Shown: positions 16,351 through 25,751 of the stretch, one piece after another | How the letters are laid out: every line of letters starts with the position of its first letter | Position numbering within the stretch: the stretch's first letter is position 1 | Origin: Orlajensenia stereocauli | Lineage (GTDB): Bacteria; Actinomycetota; Actinomycetes; Actinomycetales; Microbacteriaceae | DNA: 64,000 nucleotides | Assembly: GCF_039548895.1 (NCBI RefSeq) | Contig: NZ_JBCLVG010000001.1 | Reading direction: 5' to 3' (one strand) | Position numbers and translations under genes: made by a program | Notes under the pieces: generated by a model | What the model was told of the DNA's origin: nothing | Seen by the model: only the letters and a program-made list of their open reading frames with translations | Databases searched by the model: none

Positions 16351-17504
16351 GCTGTTCCTTTCAGGGTGGATAAGACGGCGGTCTCGCCGAGAAGCCCGGT
16401 CACGAGGTGTTCGGCGAGGCCGAGCCCGGTGGTCATGCCGATGCCCGTCGTCGCGGCGATGACGCTCACGCCGGGTTCGGGTTGGTCGATCAGGAAGTCA
16501 TTCGGGCCGCTCGCGTACACGCCCTGCCAGCGCTCGAGCACCCGCAGCTCGCTGACGCCGAAAAGCTCCCGGGTGATCGCGAGAAGGGACTCGAACGCCG
16601 CTTCGCTCTGGAACGGTGCTATCGCGGTGCCGCGGTAGTGCGTGTCGCCGACGATGAGGGACCCGTCGGGCAGCTGCGTGTACATCTGGTTGAGGTCGAG
16701 CGCCGCCAGCGCCGGGTCCTCCGAGTGCAGACGATCGCGCAGGGACGCCGCCGCCTGCGTCTGCGCGAATCCGGCGTAGCGCACGAGGGACCATCCGGTC
16801 AGGAGCGGCGCCGCCAACGGCGTGCGCAGCGTGGTCGAGACGCGCATCATGTCGAGCCCGCACCTCTCGATGCCCCGCTGCTCGGCGAGCTCGGGAAAGA
16901 GCAGATCGAGGTCGTGGTTCGCGGCGACGACGATCTCGCGCGCGTCGATGGGGCCGCGGCTCGTCTCGACTCGGCCGGCTCGCACGGAGCCGACGGAGGT
17001 GCGGTAGCGGAACTCGACCCCCTGCCGAGCGAGGTGAGCGGCAATCGCGGCCACGGCCTGGCGCGGGTTCACCTGCAGGTCGAGCGGCAGGAAGGCTCCG
17101 CCCAGGGCGGTGCCCGGGGCGAGCGGCATCCGTTCGGCCGCCTCGGATCGGCGCAGAAGCTGCACCTCATCACCGCGCGCAGCGGCGAACTCGGCGAGAA
17201 CGGCGAGTTCATCTTCGTGGCGAGCGGCCACGAGGGTGCCCGACCGTCTCAGCCAGACTCCGGCGTCGCTCGCGAGCTGCAGCCACAGTTCGCGCGAGGT
17301 GGCCGCGAAGTCACGGGCGAGGCCATGCTGCGGCGTGAAGCAGAGGTGGCCGAAGTTGCGAACCGAGGCGCCGGTGGCCTCGCTCCCCCGCTCGAGAACG
17401 ATCACGCGCTGCCCGCGGGCGGAGGCCGCGAGAGCGACGCCCAACCCGACGATGCCCGCTCCGACGACGGCGACGTCGTAGCCGCGTTCAGCTGCAGCGC
17501 TCAT
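16347..17504 (-). CDS. FAD-dependent oxidoreductase of phosphonate clusters (HpnW-like, DAO fold)
   Basis: 385 residues. The dinucleotide-binding motif VAVVGAGIVGLG at 11-22 and the later IAATTGIGMTTGLGLAEHL are typical of D-amino-acid-oxidase-fold flavoproteins. GASVRNFGHLCFTPQHG after the Rossmann motif is characteristic of the clade found in phosphonate operons. Such enzymes oxidise amines. Since the operon has no PhnW transaminase, this protein may convert 2-aminoethylphosphonate or an N-alkyl derivative to phosphonoacetaldehyde for the HAD enzyme. Start ATG at 17504 overlaps the phnE stop; its own stop overlaps the HAD start. Confidence 0.83.
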   Translation of the reverse strand: MSAAAERGYDVAVVGAGIVGLGVALAASARGQRVIVLERGSEATGASVRNFGHLCFTPQHGLARDFAATSRELWLQLASDAGVWLRRSGTLVAARHEDELAVLAEFAAARGDEVQLLRRSEAAERMPLAPGTALGGAFLPLDLQVNPRQAVAAIAAHLARQGVEFRYRTSVGSVRAGRVETSRGPIDAREIVVAANHDLDLLFPELAEQRGIERCGLDMMRVSTTLRTPLAAPLLTGWSLVRYAGFAQTQAAASLRDRLHSEDPALAALDLNQMYTQLPDGSLIVGDTHYRGTAIAPFQSEAAFESLLAITRELFGVSELRVLERWQGVYASGPNDFLIDQPEPGVSVIAATTGIGMTTGLGLAEHLVTGLLGETAVLSTLKGTA

Positions 17505-19291
17505 CGGAACACCCGCCGCATCCACACTGCCAGACCCTCCACGATGAGCACTGTGGCGAGGATCATCAGCACGATCGTCGTGACCACGGCGTAGTTCGAG
17601 CCCTGTCCGGCGTTCAGCAGGTAGTACCCGACTCCTCCACCGCCGACGATCCCGAGGATGGTCGCGCAGCGGATGTTCGAGTCGAGCAGGTAGAAGGAGT
17701 GACCGAGCAGGGCGCGCCTGCCCTGCGGCAGGGTCGCGGACGCGTACACCTGACCGCGGCTGGCTCCGGCTGCCCGGAGCGCCCGCTCCGGACCTGAGTC
17801 GACCTCCTCGAAGGAGTCGGCGATGAGCTTGCCGAGAAGGCCGATGCCTCCGAAGGCGAGCGCGATCGTTCCGGCCTGGCTGCCGAGGCCCGTGATGACG
17901 ATCAGGACTATCGCCAGGATCAGCTCTGGAATACCGCGGATGATCACCAGCAGGAAGCGCATCGTCGAACGCACTGCGCCGTTCGGAGCGACGTTCCGGG
18001 CGGCGAAGGAACCTATGAGCAGCGAGAAGCCGAACGAGAGCAGGGTGGCGGCCAGAGCGATTCCGACTGTCGCGCCCATGGCGCCGAAGAGGGTGGCCGC
18101 CTCGTAGTTGCCGAAGCTCGGCGGCCAGAACTGTGCGGTGATGGCAGGCACCTTGGCCCAGAACGTGACGAGCTCGCTCCAGTGGATGTCGCAGATCAGC
18201 ACGCTGCCGATCACCACGGCGACAGCGATCCAGCCCCAGGCGGTGTTCCGGATGCGAGACCCGGTCCACGGTCGACGCAGGGCCGCCTCGAGGCTTCCGG
18301 ATGCCGCAGCGGAGGCGGGCGCCTGCCTCGCGGCAGCGGCCCCAGGGACGGCAGACTCACGGCGAGCCGTGCGCGCGGCTCGGGCATCCGTCACGCCGCG
18401 CACGACCCTGTCGCCGAGTCCGCGGGAGCTGGGCTGGATGCCGAGCATGGCCCGGCGCACAGTGCTCGAAACGATCTCCATGACCACGCACAGCGCGAAG
18501 ATGACCAGGGCGATGCCGAGGCCGAGCGAGTAGTTCAACGACTTGAAGGCGTACGACATCTCCAGGCCGAGGCCGGCGACGCCGACGTAGCCGAGCACGA
18601 CCGAACCGCGCAGGTTGATGTCGTTGCGGTGCAGTACCGTCGCCACCCAGGAGGGCAGCACCTGCGGGAGAACCCCGCTGGTGAACTGCTGCAGCTTCGA
18701 TCCGCCGGCCGCGCGAATGGCCATGCGCGGGCCCTCGTCGATCTGCTCGATGGCGTCGGCGAAGAGCTTAGAGATCATTCCGATGGAGTGGATGCCGATG
18801 GCCAGGATGCCGGGCAGGGTGCCGATCGAGAACATGAGCACGAAGACCATGGCCAGAACCACGTCGGGCACCGCGCGGGTGAGCACGGTGATAAATCGTC
18901 CGATCGCCTGCCAGGCCGGGCCCGGCGTCGTGTTCGAGGCGGCGATGTAGGCGACGGGCACGGAGATGACGGCGGCGAGCAGGGTGCCGCACAGCACGAG
19001 GCCGACGGTGAGGGCCGTGAGGTAGAGCAGCTCGCCGGGCTCGGGGAAGGTGATGCTGCCGACGCGGGCGAAGAAGCGCTCGGCGTGGCCCCAGCTCTCG
19101 ATCATCGCCGGGAGGGAGATACCCGATTCGGCGACGGCGACGACGGCAAGGCCGACGATCACGAGGAGAGTGACTGCGGCGGCAATGCGCTCCGGCGAGA
19201 TGGGGCGCTTCGGTGCCCGCTCGGCGACGGAGGGCGCTGGGCTCGGTGTCAGCGGCGGCGAGGCAGGGGCGGTCGCCGAGAGGGTCGACAT
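17501..19291 (-). CDS. phnE: Phosphonate ABC transporter permease, two PhnE units fused
   Basis: 596 residues made of two permease halves. The first half (about 35-300) has VLTRAVPDVVLAMVFVLMFS and SKLFADAIEQIDEGP; the second (about 345-595) has VIIRGIPELILAIVLIVI and GKLIADSFEEVDSGP. Both contain the E(Q/E)(I/V)D-x-GP...A-x-RAAG cytoplasmic loop that contacts the ATPase. A cytoplasmic Ala/Arg-rich linker of about 50 residues joins them. Phosphonate importers normally use a PhnE dimer or separate subunits, so the fusion gives a one-chain channel. Start overlaps the phnC stop. Confidence 0.9.
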   Translation of the reverse strand: MSTLSATAPASPPLTPSPAPSVAERAPKRPISPERIAAAVTLLVIVGLAVVAVAESGISLPAMIESWGHAERFFARVGSITFPEPGELLYLTALTVGLVLCGTLLAAVISVPVAYIAASNTTPGPAWQAIGRFITVLTRAVPDVVLAMVFVLMFSIGTLPGILAIGIHSIGMISKLFADAIEQIDEGPRMAIRAAGGSKLQQFTSGVLPQVLPSWVATVLHRNDINLRGSVVLGYVGVAGLGLEMSYAFKSLNYSLGLGIALVIFALCVVMEIVSSTVRRAMLGIQPSSRGLGDRVVRGVTDARAARTARRESAVPGAAAARQAPASAAASGSLEAALRRPWTGSRIRNTAWGWIAVAVVIGSVLICDIHWSELVTFWAKVPAITAQFWPPSFGNYEAATLFGAMGATVGIALAATLLSFGFSLLIGSFAARNVAPNGAVRSTMRFLLVIIRGIPELILAIVLIVITGLGSQAGTIALAFGGIGLLGKLIADSFEEVDSGPERALRAAGASRGQVYASATLPQGRRALLGHSFYLLDSNIRCATILGIVGGGGVGYYLLNAGQGSNYAVVTTIVLMILATVLIVEGLAVWMRRVFR

Positions 19292-20115
19292 CAGCTGACG
19301 ACCGTCTGCTGCTGAGCCGATTCAGCGAGCTCGACGGTGATCGCCTCGAGTTCGCTGGTCGAGGTGGCGACGCGTCCGTAGACCTCCATCACCTGTGCCT
19401 TCGAGAGTCCTTCCACGGAGGTGTCGAGGACGACCTCCCCATGGCGTAGCCCCACGATGCGATCGGCCCACGACAGGGCGAGATCGACCTGGTGCAGGCT
19501 GCATACCACGGTGAGTCCGGCCTCCATCGCGATCTCGCGGATGAGGCTCATGACCTGGTCGCTCGACTCGGGGTCGAGCGAGGCGACGGGCTCGTCAGCG
19601 AGGAGAATCTGCGGGTTCTGCATCAGCGCCCGGGCTATCGCCACGCGCTGTTGCTGCCCTCCGGAGAGGGTGTCCGCCCGCTGGTAGGCCCGGTCGAGCA
19701 GCCCGACCCTGTCGAGGTGGCCGAGAGCCGCGAGCTTCAGCCGTTTGGGGTAGGCCCACAGGCCGAGCCGCGGCCCGTGCAGTTCGGCGAGCGCACCTGT
19801 GAGCACGTTCTCCAGCACCGTCAGCGATGGCACGAGTTCGAACTGCTGGAAGACGAAGCCGATGCGGCTGCGCAGGGCGCGGAGGCGCCGTCCACCGAGG
19901 GACGACACCTCCTCGCCGAGTACGCGAACGGAACCGGAGGTTGTGGTCTCGAGCCCGACCAGCTGCCGCAGCAGCGTCGACTTGCCCGAGCCCGACAGGC
20001 CGAGGAGCACGACGATCTCGCCGGGTTCGACCCTGAGCGCGACATCGTGCAGTGCGACGGTGCGGCCGAACTCCTTGGTGAGTCCCGCGACTTCGATGAC
20101 TGATGCCTTGTTCAT
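19291..20115 (-). CDS. phnC: Phosphonate ABC transporter ATP-binding protein
   Basis: 274 residues from the ATG at 20115, which has GGAGAAGG at ideal distance; an in-frame ATG at 20139 would add eight residues. Walker A is GLSGSGKST, the signature is LSGGQQQRVAIARA, Walker B is ILLADEP, and the switch His is in CSLHQVDLAL. The FEGQF-like FVFQQFELVPSLTVLENVL and the layout match PhnC. It drives uptake through the fused PhnE. Its stop overlaps the phnE start, indicating translational coupling. Confidence 0.92.
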   Translation of the reverse strand: MNKASVIEVAGLTKEFGRTVALHDVALRVEPGEIVVLLGLSGSGKSTLLRQLVGLETTTSGSVRVLGEEVSSLGGRRLRALRSRIGFVFQQFELVPSLTVLENVLTGALAELHGPRLGLWAYPKRLKLAALGHLDRVGLLDRAYQRADTLSGGQQQRVAIARALMQNPQILLADEPVASLDPESSDQVMSLIREIAMEAGLTVVCSLHQVDLALSWADRIVGLRHGEVVLDTSVEGLSKAQVMEVYGRVATSTSELEAITVELAESAQQQTVVS

Positions 20116-20166
20116 GACCTTCTCCGGTTCCGTGCTCATTGACCGTCAGTACTCAGTGATCGGGCG

Positions 20167-21102
20167 TCAGCCCTGGCACTGTTCCGCGTTGGTCTTCTTG
20201 CAGATGTCGCGGATGGTGTCGTAGTACTTGTCGTCGACGGGTGACGTGGCGTAGAACACGCTGCGGAACCCGTCGCTGTCTGCGCTCTTCACGCCCGACG
20301 CGATGATGTCGTCGATGGTGACCTGGCTGAGCACGTCGGTGAGCTTGGTCTTGAGTTCCTTGGGGAGCGTGTCGGACACCACGATCGGTGCACCGGGAAC
20401 CATCGTCTCGGCGATGACCTTCACCTTGTCGCTCTTGGCGACCTCGCTGTCCTCGGCGAAGCCGGCCTCGCACTCGACGCCTTCTCCGACCTTGGTGACG
20501 CTCACGTCGTGCTTGCCGGCGAAGACCGGGGTGACGTCCTTCTCAGGGTCGATGCCTTCGTTCAGCAGGTTGTAGGTGGGGAAGAGGTAGCCCGACGTCG
20601 ACGACGGGTCGACGAAGCAGACCTTCTTGCCCTTGAAGCCGGCCAGGTCGGTGATGTCGCTGCCCGTGGGCACGATGGCCTGCGAGAAGTAGCCGGGCTC
20701 CTGTCCCTTCTCGGTGATGATCGAGGAGATCGGGGTGATCGCGGCGCCGTTGTTCTTGGCCGTGACGTAGGTGAAACCAGAGAACGAGGCGACGTCGATC
20801 TTGCCGGCGACCGCAGCCTCGATGAGTGCTGCGTAGTCGGTCGACTCGTGGTAGTCGACCTTCTTGCCGGTCTCCTGGGCGATGTAGTCCATGAGGGGCT
20901 GGTAGTTGGTCTCGGTGTCGACGGAGTCGGGCACGACGCCGAACACGATGGTGTTCTCGTCGACGGCGTAGGAGACGGTGTCAGCAGCGGCGCCGGACGT
21001 GCTGTCGCCGGTTGCGGCGGTGCCGGAACATCCGGCGAGGGTGGCGGCGAGAGCTCCGACGCCCACGAGGGCGAGGATGGAGCGGGTGAATCGCGTGGAC
21101 AT
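20167..21102 (-). CDS. phnD: Phosphonate ABC transporter substrate-binding lipoprotein
   Basis: 311 residues. A lipoprotein signal peptide ends in the lipobox LAATLAGC, followed by a Ser/Thr/Gly-rich linker. The mature domain matches PhnD proteins: VFGVVPDSVDTETNYQPLMDY, KIDVASFSGFTYV and VDPSSTSGYLFP, the last being the PhnD ligand-binding PSSTSG loop. It is the first gene of the operon and is transcribed away from the GntR regulator. Ligand is probably 2-aminoethylphosphonate or a derivative, inferred from the catabolic genes downstream. Confidence 0.92.
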   Translation of the reverse strand: MSTRFTRSILALVGVGALAATLAGCSGTAATGDSTSGAAADTVSYAVDENTIVFGVVPDSVDTETNYQPLMDYIAQETGKKVDYHESTDYAALIEAAVAGKIDVASFSGFTYVTAKNNGAAITPISSIITEKGQEPGYFSQAIVPTGSDITDLAGFKGKKVCFVDPSSTSGYLFPTYNLLNEGIDPEKDVTPVFAGKHDVSVTKVGEGVECEAGFAEDSEVAKSDKVKVIAETMVPGAPIVVSDTLPKELKTKLTDVLSQVTIDDIIASGVKSADSDGFRSVFYATSPVDDKYYDTIRDICKKTNAEQCQG

Positions 21103-21162
21103 GATGGCCTTTCAGGCAGGAGTTCCGGTGTGGGGACGTTGCAATGGTGCCATCCGGAAATT

Positions 21163-21180
21163 GAGTTATATACCGAACTC
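21163..21180. promoter_or_regulatory. Candidate operator in the phnD / gntR divergent region
   Basis: GAGTT (21163-21167) and AACTC (21176-21180) form an inverted repeat spaced by eight bases, in an unusually AT-rich patch between the two divergent genes. The position suits a GntR-family operator controlling the phosphonate operon. The symmetry is short, so this is tentative. Confidence 0.35.
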
Positions 21181-21274
21181 TGTCGAGATTCACTGTCTGT
21201 TCACCCTACTTAGGCTTATATGAACAGCAGGTGGCGTAGCCCGCTGGCGTCATCTGTACATGTAGTGTGCCTAT

Positions 21275-22024
21275 GTGACCTTCGGTGTATACAAGCAGAT
21301 CGCGGATGACCTCCGGCAGCGCATCTCCACGGGCGAACTGGCCCCCGGCGACGACGTTCCGACTGAGGGCGAACTCGCGCAGCAGTGGAACACCTCGCGC
21401 GGCCCCATCCGCAACGCACTGGCCGAGCTCCGTCGCGAAGGCCTCATCGAGACCACTCGGGGCCGGCCGAGCAAGGTCGTTAGGCGCAAGGCCCACCAGG
21501 CCGTCGACGTGTCGATCCCGTTCACGAAGTGGGCGCGCGAGATGGGTGCGACTCCTGGCGCTCTGACCCAACAGGTCGCTCTCCGCCGTGCCGACGAGGA
21601 CCAGGCCGAGATGCTCGGCATCGAGACCGGCGACATCGTCGTCGAGGTCATCCGTCTTCGACTCCTCGATGGCCGTCCGACGATGCTCGAGCGGCTCATG
21701 TTCATCGAGGAGGTGGGCCGGGTGCTCTTCGACGTCGACCTCGACACCGTCTCCATCACCGAGTACCTCGCCGAACGCGGCCACCCGTACTCCGAGGTCG
21801 ATCACGAGATCGACGCGGTGGCTGCCGACGAGCTCGACAGCAAGCTCCTCGAGGTCGAGGCCGGCTCGCCGATCCTGCGCCTGCGCCGAGTGACGCGGCG
21901 CGCCGACGGCCGCGTGTTCGAGGCATCGGACGACAGGTACCGCAGCGACATCGTGCGCTTCACGGTGTCGGCGTCGGGCCGTGCGATCTCCGGCGAGCAC
22001 TTCATCCGCCCCGTCGGCGAGTGA
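21275..22024 (+). CDS. GntR/UTRA family transcriptional regulator, probable phosphonate operon regulator
   Basis: 249 residues from a GTG start. The N-terminal winged helix shows VYKQIADDLRQRISTGEL, then DDVPTEGELAQQWNTSR and RNALAELRREGLIETTRGR, the standard GntR pattern. Residues 75-245 form a UTRA ligand-binding domain (VVEVIRLRLLDGRPTMLER, ITEYLAERG, ILRLRRVTRRADGRVFEAS). PhnF, a known regulator of phosphonate uptake, has the same architecture. The divergent position next to phnD makes it the likely operon regulator. Confidence 0.88.
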   Translation: MTFGVYKQIADDLRQRISTGELAPGDDVPTEGELAQQWNTSRGPIRNALAELRREGLIETTRGRPSKVVRRKAHQAVDVSIPFTKWAREMGATPGALTQQVALRRADEDQAEMLGIETGDIVVEVIRLRLLDGRPTMLERLMFIEEVGRVLFDVDLDTVSITEYLAERGHPYSEVDHEIDAVAADELDSKLLEVEAGSPILRLRRVTRRADGRVFEASDDRYRSDIVRFTVSASGRAISGEHFIRPVGE

Positions 22025-22050
22025 CCGACGAGTAGGCGGCGGGCTGACGC

Positions 22051-22941
22051 TCACGCCCCGATCAGCACCACCCCGGCGACGACGATGACGGATGCCGCGA
22101 CCCGCCATCCCCCGCGGCCCTCTCTCAGCACGAGGGCGCCGAACGCGCTGACGATCACCACGCTGACCTCGCGCATAGGAGCCACGAGGGCCACGGGAGC
22201 GAGCGTCACGGCGAAGAGCACCAGGATGTACGACAGCGGCGACAGCAAGCCGAAGATCAGGATGCGCACCCAGTGCGCCCGCCAGACAGCGCCGAGTTCT
22301 CTCGCCCGCCGGCCGAGCAGCGCTGAGAACAGCACGATCTCCCCGGCGGTGCATCCGACCATGAAGGCGACAGGGGACACATCCCACGCCCGCACCACGT
22401 TCGCGTCCCAGAGTGTGTAGGCCGCGATCGCGACCCCGGTCGCGATGCCCCAGGCGACCGCGGGGTCGAGCCGGTGCCGCCGCACCGGGATTCGCGCGCC
22501 GACGCGCTGATCCGCGACCGGTCGATCGAGGAGCCCGATCGCCACGACGCCGCCCAGGATCGCTGCGATGCCGACAAGCGCCCACCCCGACGGCCGCTCC
22601 CCCAGCACGAGCACGGCCACGACGACGGTAACGAGGGGTCCTGTCCCCCGGGCTGTCGCGTAGACCGTCGAGAGCATCCCGGTGGAGTAGCCGCGCTGCA
22701 GCACGAGCATGTAGACGCAATGCAGCACGGCAGACACGACCACGCCGAGCACGAAGCCGCCGACGCCGCCAGAACCGATCCCGCCGGTGATAGGAACCAG
22801 TGGCAGCCAAATCACGGCGCTGGCGAGAGCGCCCCACCAGAGGAACGGCAGGCCGATGCGGCTGACGCCGTGGGCGAGGATGTTCCACGCCGAATGGCAG
22901 ACGGCTGCGGCGAGAACAAGGACGAGAGCGAGAGACGACAC
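22051..22941 (-). CDS. EamA/DMT-superfamily transporter
   Basis: 296 residues with about ten hydrophobic helices in two homologous halves. LAAAVCHSAWNILAHGVSR begins the first, and AWGIATGVAIAAYTLWDANVV starts the second. The end of each half has the EamA glycine/alanine-rich final helix (VLVLGERPSGWALVGIAAIL and LVLREGRGGWRVAASVIVV). The frame is open to 23088, but the GTG at 22941 has GAAGGG eight bases upstream and starts right at the first helix. Substrate unknown. It converges on the GntR gene. Confidence 0.85.
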   Translation of the reverse strand: MSSLALVLVLAAAVCHSAWNILAHGVSRIGLPFLWWGALASAVIWLPLVPITGGIGSGGVGGFVLGVVVSAVLHCVYMLVLQRGYSTGMLSTVYATARGTGPLVTVVVAVLVLGERPSGWALVGIAAILGGVVAIGLLDRPVADQRVGARIPVRRHRLDPAVAWGIATGVAIAAYTLWDANVVRAWDVSPVAFMVGCTAGEIVLFSALLGRRARELGAVWRAHWVRILIFGLLSPLSYILVLFAVTLAPVALVAPMREVSVVIVSAFGALVLREGRGGWRVAASVIVVAGVVLIGA

Positions 22942-23168
22942 GAGAGACCCTTCGGTGCGTCGCGGGCGCGACGAACGGGGTCCTCCGGGCTTTTGTCCTG
23001 TCAGATGACGGCCCCCACTGGCGGCGACCGTGGCGCCGCTCGGACCAGTCGGACCTCTCGATCCCGGAACCCTAGGCGCTATCGGCACCTACGCTAACAC
23101 GTTGCCTTACCGTCGCTCGCTCTGCCGCAACTTCGACGATCCAACCCCCGGTGACGCTGCGACCGCCC

Positions 23169-25745
23169 TCACCCCGCCAGTGTGCGCACCAGCGCCACGG
23201 CCTCCTGCGGCGAGACGTTCGGCACGTAGGCCCGGCCGATCGCCACGCCGATCGCCGGCAGTGCCAGGGGATCGGGGTAGGCCATCGAGATGGTCTCGTA
23301 GCGCGGGTTGAACTTCGACTTGAACCGGAACAGCGTCGAGAAGCCGTAGGCCGGCTCCAGGGTACGGGCGAGCAGGTCGAGCATCCGCGTCATCGCCGTC
23401 GGGGCCGGCGGGTTCTCTCCTGCGGCCAGCGGCTTGGTCGCGAGCGGCGCACCAGACAGGCTGAGCAGCGTGGCGCCCTGCTCCTTCATGTGCAGTGCCG
23501 CCGAGGCGATGAGGAACTCCATGGTTCCGTTCATGCTGCCGTCGGCGCGGCGCATGAAGTCGAGCGTCCAGCCGATCGGCACTCCATCGCGGTACGTCGG
23601 CATCCAGCTCGTCACGGCCTGCACGCGCTCGTCTGTGTCGACGGCGAGCATGAGCTTCACGTCGCGGTCGCGCAGCTCCTCGACGCTGCCGAGGGTGAAG
23701 CCCATCTCGGGCAGGCTCTTCTCCGACACCCACGCCTCCGAGATGGCGTTGATCTGGGCGCTGAAGGCGAACGGCAGCTCGTCCCACGACGTCCAGACCG
23801 CCGTCATGCCCTCCTTCACCCCGCGGTTGAGAGCCTGCCGCACCTTCTGCCACGGCTTGCCGGCGAGCTCGAAGCGCGATGGATCGAGGATCGTCTCCTC
23901 GCCGACGGGCATGCTCTGCCAGCCGCGTGCCTCGAAGAGCGGCATGACTCGCGGATGCACCGAGTAGAACACCGGTGTCCACCCGTTCTCGTCGCAGAAC
24001 GCGACGAAGCCGTCGATGGTCTCCTCGTCGTGCTCGGGCAGGCTGATCGGATCGGCGAGGGTGATGGCCACGTCGTTGATCACCCGGTACGCGACGGCGC
24101 CACTGCCCGATGGGGTGAACCAGTAGGTGTTGCCGGGCCAAGTGGCCATGAAGCTGAGGCTGCCGCCGCCGCCGCTGTGCAGCAGGGCGCGCAGTTTCGC
24201 GTGGTCCGTCGCCCGGTTGCGCGTCTCGGTGTCGCGCATCAGCAGGATGCATCCGCCGATGAACACGATCCAGAACACCACCCCGACCGACTGGTACGGC
24301 ACATAAGCGATGTCGCTGCGCGGCACGACGACGGGGTCGATGCTCGCCACGAACTGGGTCGGCAGGAAGCGCTTCAGAGTGTCGATTCCGAGATCGAGAA
24401 CGGATGCCGCCGGCTGGTAGCTCGCCAGCCCCACAAGTCCCAGCACGAAGTACACGGTCGCCAGCACGGCGAGGGCGAGCAGCGTCCAGAGCGTGAACTT
24501 CACGTACGCGGCATCCGACGCCCTCACCGTGAACAGGTGGCGCGAACGCCACAGCACCACGAGGATGCCGATCGGGAGCAGGAGGGCCGCGGCCGCCCAC
24601 ACGATGAGTTCGCCCAGGTCCCAGCCGGCGATCCCGGCGGCCTCGGCATCCTGCAGGCTCGTGACGATGTCGAACGAGAAGTAGGCCATGAGCACCAGCA
24701 CGACGTTCACGGCGATGGCCAGCCAGAGGGCGAAGCGGCGGCCACGGCGGAGGCCCCAGGCTGCGACGAGGAGCAGGGCGAGGGGGACGAAGGTGAGGAG
24801 GAACGGACCAGGCCCGCTGGCGCTGGCGTCGATGAACGCGTCCTTGCAGGCCGCGGTGATGTCCGTCGTGGTCGCGGCCGTCGAGGCGCAGTCCGAGAGC
24901 TGCGACTGCGTGACCGGGGCGCGCTGGTCGAACAGCGTCGAGAGGAGGGAGAACGGGGTGAGGCCGTTGGGGTTCACGATCCCGACGATCGGCCCGATGG
25001 CCGTGACGGCCACGACCGTGGCGATGAGCGTGCGCGCCTCGGCCTTCGAACTTCGCCGGGCGCGCAGCGTCGAGGCATCGCGGGTGAGCAGGGCACCGAG
25101 GAACAGCCCGAGCACGGCGGCGTTCAGCCTGTACACGTTCGACGAGTCGCCGTCGTAGAGCACGAACACGAGGATGAACGCGAAGCTGACGACACGGATG
25201 CGGCGACGCCAGAACACCCCGGCGAAAGCACTCGCCGTGAGCAGCGCGCCGGTGATGCCGGTGAGCGGGTCGAGGGTGAGATCGATCGAGGTTCCGAGCG
25301 CCCACCACTCGCCGGCGAGGCTGCCCGCCCATTGCAGCAGCACGCCGATGCTCACGCCCAGGGCGCCGGTCACGAGGAAGGCGAGCACGACGCGGCGGCT
25401 GCCCATCAGGCGTTCCGAGATGCCGAGCAGTGTCAGCGAGGCGATCACGCCGGCCACGAGCTGGAACGGATCCCACGGGATGAACAGAGCCGTGACGGGA
25501 GACCACCAGTGCGCCTGGCCGATCGTCGTCAGCACGCCGGCAGCCCACGCATCAAGCGTCGCCTTCGACGGGTGGCCGGCGATCGTGCCGGAGATGATCG
25601 CAGTGGCGATCAGCAGGACGGCGAACGCGATGCTGACGGGCACTCGGGTGAAGTAGCGCCGGGCCAGGCGTCCTGCGGCGGGGAGGCGCCCGATCGGCGA
25701 AGCCGCGTCGCCGGATGCGGCATCCGTGGGTCTGCTCTCATTCAT
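23169..25745 (-). CDS. MprF-like aminoacyl-phospholipid synthase (rhomboid-like membrane region plus DUF2156)
   Basis: 858 residues. The N-terminal 500 residues hold about 12 hydrophobic helices. Part of this (about 75-235) resembles the rhomboid-like membrane domain common in actinobacterial homologues. The soluble C-terminus (about 505-858) matches the DUF2156 GNAT-like transferase domain of MprF: LSFMATWPGNTYWFTPSG, VFYSVHPRVMPLFEARGW, QKVRQALNRGVKEGM and the terminal GFSTLFRFKSKFNPRYE. MprF enzymes move Lys or Ala from aminoacyl-tRNA to phosphatidylglycerol or diacylglycerol, lowering surface negative charge. Six bases downstream of the hydrolase gene, so probably one operon. Confidence 0.88.
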   Translation of the reverse strand: MNESRPTDAASGDAASPIGRLPAAGRLARRYFTRVPVSIAFAVLLIATAIISGTIAGHPSKATLDAWAAGVLTTIGQAHWWSPVTALFIPWDPFQLVAGVIASLTLLGISERLMGSRRVVLAFLVTGALGVSIGVLLQWAGSLAGEWWALGTSIDLTLDPLTGITGALLTASAFAGVFWRRRIRVVSFAFILVFVLYDGDSSNVYRLNAAVLGLFLGALLTRDASTLRARRSSKAEARTLIATVVAVTAIGPIVGIVNPNGLTPFSLLSTLFDQRAPVTQSQLSDCASTAATTTDITAACKDAFIDASASGPGPFLLTFVPLALLLVAAWGLRRGRRFALWLAIAVNVVLVLMAYFSFDIVTSLQDAEAAGIAGWDLGELIVWAAAALLLPIGILVVLWRSRHLFTVRASDAAYVKFTLWTLLALAVLATVYFVLGLVGLASYQPAASVLDLGIDTLKRFLPTQFVASIDPVVVPRSDIAYVPYQSVGVVFWIVFIGGCILLMRDTETRNRATDHAKLRALLHSGGGGSLSFMATWPGNTYWFTPSGSGAVAYRVINDVAITLADPISLPEHDEETIDGFVAFCDENGWTPVFYSVHPRVMPLFEARGWQSMPVGEETILDPSRFELAGKPWQKVRQALNRGVKEGMTAVWTSWDELPFAFSAQINAISEAWVSEKSLPEMGFTLGSVEELRDRDVKLMLAVDTDERVQAVTSWMPTYRDGVPIGWTLDFMRRADGSMNGTMEFLIASAALHMKEQGATLLSLSGAPLATKPLAAGENPPAPTAMTRMLDLLARTLEPAYGFSTLFRFKSKFNPRYETISMAYPDPLALPAIGVAIGRAYVPNVSPQEAVALVRTLAG

Positions 25746-25751
25746 GGGTCG

